Below are positions 62,908-64,000 of a DNA stretch of 64,000 nucleotides, one piece after another. This DNA is from Sphingobacterium sp. BN32 (lineage in GTDB: Bacteria; Bacteroidota; Bacteroidia; Sphingobacteriales; Sphingobacteriaceae). The number at the start of each line of letters is the position of its first letter. Positions within the stretch are counted from its first letter, which is position 1. The notes below the pieces were generated by a model. That model saw nothing but the letters and a program-made list of their open reading frames with translations. It searched no databases and was not told where the DNA came from. The stretch covers positions 4,278,001 through 4,342,000 of the forward strand of contig NZ_CP129963.1 in assembly GCF_030503615.1 (NCBI RefSeq). The letters run 5' to 3'. Both the position numbers and the translations under genes were made by a program.

Positions 62908-64000
62908 ATGAATAAGAGTATCGTTAAGCTGGCGAAAATAAGCCAAAAGGAAGAACGCCTAATTATCGGGTTAATGTCGGGTACCTCGTTGGATGGTTTG
63001 GATATTGCCATGTGTCGAATTGCCGGTTCGGGCACTTCTACAGAGTTATCGCTTCTTCACTTTACTACGATGTCTTATGAAGATGAGTTTAGAGAATGGA
63101 TCCGTCAGGTCTTTGCGAAGCGTGCAATCGACCATCAGTTTCTTTGTGGGTTGAATGCTTACGTCGCTGAAGTCCATTCCCGCCTTATTCTGGATGCTTT
63201 AGCCGAATGGGGAATTGATCCGGAGGAAGTGGATGCGATTGCAAGCCATGGGCAAACGGTGTTTCATGCGCCACAATCACATACCGGCGATAAACGTCTG
63301 CCAAATTCCACGCTACAGATTGGCGATGGTGATCATTTTGCAATACGTACCGGCATCATCACCTTAAGCGATTTCAGACAGAAGCACTTGGCAGCGGGCG
63401 GCGAAGGTGCACCATTGGCGGCCTATGGTGACTTCCTGCTATTCAGCTCTCCTGATGAGCATAGAATATTATTGAATATTGGAGGGATCTCTAACTTTAC
63501 GTTCCTGCCACAGGTCGGAACAGGCCTGGAAGCCTATGCTACCGATTTGGGTCCTGGCAATACCATGATGAACCAGTACATGTTTCGTCATTTTGGAAAA
63601 GAGATGGACTTCAATGCGGAAGTCGCGCTATCGGGCCAAGCAGATTCTGAACTCTTGGATCGTCTGAAAAACCATAATTTCTTGACGCTACCCTTTCCGA
63701 AAACAACCGGCCCGGAATTGTTCAACCTGGATTATTTGAATCTTTGTCTACAGGATCGTCAGGAGTCAAAAGATCTCACTCATGCGGATATGATGGCTAC
63801 ACTGAACAAGTTTGCTGCGGAAACAATGGTTGAGGGTATAGAACGGGCAATCGAAGGCTTAGAAAACGTAAAGATCTATGTGAGTGGAGGCGGTTTGCAT
63901 AATCCTAAGCTTATGCAACAACTGGAAACAGCTTTCCCGAATGCGGTATCCTCCTTTCTGCAATTGGGATTGGACCCCGATGCGAAAGAAGCCTGTCTTT
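62908..64000 (+). CDS. anmK: Anhydro-N-acetylmuramic acid kinase, 3' end cut by the window
   Basis: An open frame from ATG 62908 runs to the window edge without a stop, giving 364 residues. The kinase signatures are clear: IIGLMSGTSLDGLDIA (23-30 as MSGTSLDG), IASHGQTVFHAP, LLNIGGISNFTFL, TDLGPGNTMMNQY and VSGGGLHNPKLM. It phosphorylates anhydroMurNAc from peptidoglycan recycling to MurNAc-6-phosphate. Because the window ends inside the gene, only a short C-terminal part is missing. It is close to the cell-wall cluster at 53-58 kb but not in its operon. Divergent from gcvH. Confidence 0.95.
   Translation, partial: MNKSIVKLAKISQKEERLIIGLMSGTSLDGLDIAMCRIAGSGTSTELSLLHFTTMSYEDEFREWIRQVFAKRAIDHQFLCGLNAYVAEVHSRLILDALAEWGIDPEEVDAIASHGQTVFHAPQSHTGDKRLPNSTLQIGDGDHFAIRTGIITLSDFRQKHLAAGGEGAPLAAYGDFLLFSSPDEHRILLNIGGISNFTFLPQVGTGLEAYATDLGPGNTMMNQYMFRHFGKEMDFNAEVALSGQADSELLDRLKNHNFLTLPFPKTTGPELFNLDYLNLCLQDRQESKDLTHADMMATLNKFAAETMVEGIERAIEGLENVKIYVSGGGLHNPKLMQQLETAFPNAVSSFLQLGLDPDAKEACL

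Overview
The window looks like chromosomal DNA of a Bacteroidota member close to Sphingobacterium (Sphingobacteriaceae). The evidence is a SusC/SusD pair with a FecR/ECF-sigma switch, lipoproteins with Bacteroidota-type lipoboxes, Oar-like TonB receptors, DUF4838 and DUF3078 proteins, -7 boxes of the form TAnnTTTG, few strong Shine-Dalgarno sites, futalosine-type menaquinone metabolism, and a peroxiredoxin/thioredoxin/DUF6952-like operon. TGA serves as a normal stop.

Layout. 0-2.7 kb: a DUF4838 lipoprotein and a DUF1573 lipoprotein. 3.2-4.0 kb: a NYN-LOTUS protein. 4.2-6.1 kb: a divergent quinone-oxidoreductase-like gene and AraC-type regulator, both broken. 6.3-13.3 kb: an AT-rich accessory block holding a two-gene membrane cassette, a putative PD-(D/E)XK nuclease, and a 922-residue STAND NTPase with an N-terminal HEPN-like Rx4H motif and a cold-shock-like C-terminus. 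The STAND gene lies between tRNA-Lys(CTT) and a 41-bp near-identical copy of that tRNA's 3' end and terminator. 13.5-20.7 kb: sigma, FecR, SusC, SusD. 21.3-25.8 kb: a tandem duplication of a two-gene unit, a 60-residue peptide followed by a ~575-residue lipoprotein. 25.9-33.6 kb: metallophosphatase, Oar-like TonB receptor, MFS transporter and GH43 enzyme, with a repeat-rich intergenic region at 27.5-28.1 kb. 33.7-41.4 kb: two-component system, MgtC-like protein, Mg2+ P-type ATPase, TPR protein and an FG-GAP-like protein. 41.7-42.4 kb: a HicAB toxin-antitoxin pair.

42.4-47.0 kb is a compact integrative element inserted at tRNA-Arg(CCT). It has an exact 22-bp direct repeat at its ends, a tyrosine recombinase, an excisionase-type HTH protein, a small protein, a P-loop ATPase and a membrane protein as possible cargo. 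47.3-64 kb returns to core genes: peroxiredoxin/thioredoxin, PIG-L deacetylase and Na+ symporter joined by two very small membrane proteins, a cell-wall cluster (two glucosaminidases, an amidase, DUF3078), an O-methyltransferase, QueD/FolE, futalosine hydrolase, PDH E1-beta, a secreted protein, GcvH, and an AnmK gene cut by the window end.

The best candidates for something new are the HEPN-STAND-OB protein in its tRNA-bounded island, the orphan nuclease and two-gene membrane cassette beside it, and the duplicated short-peptide/lipoprotein pairs. All functional calls rest on reading motifs by eye; no database search was possible.
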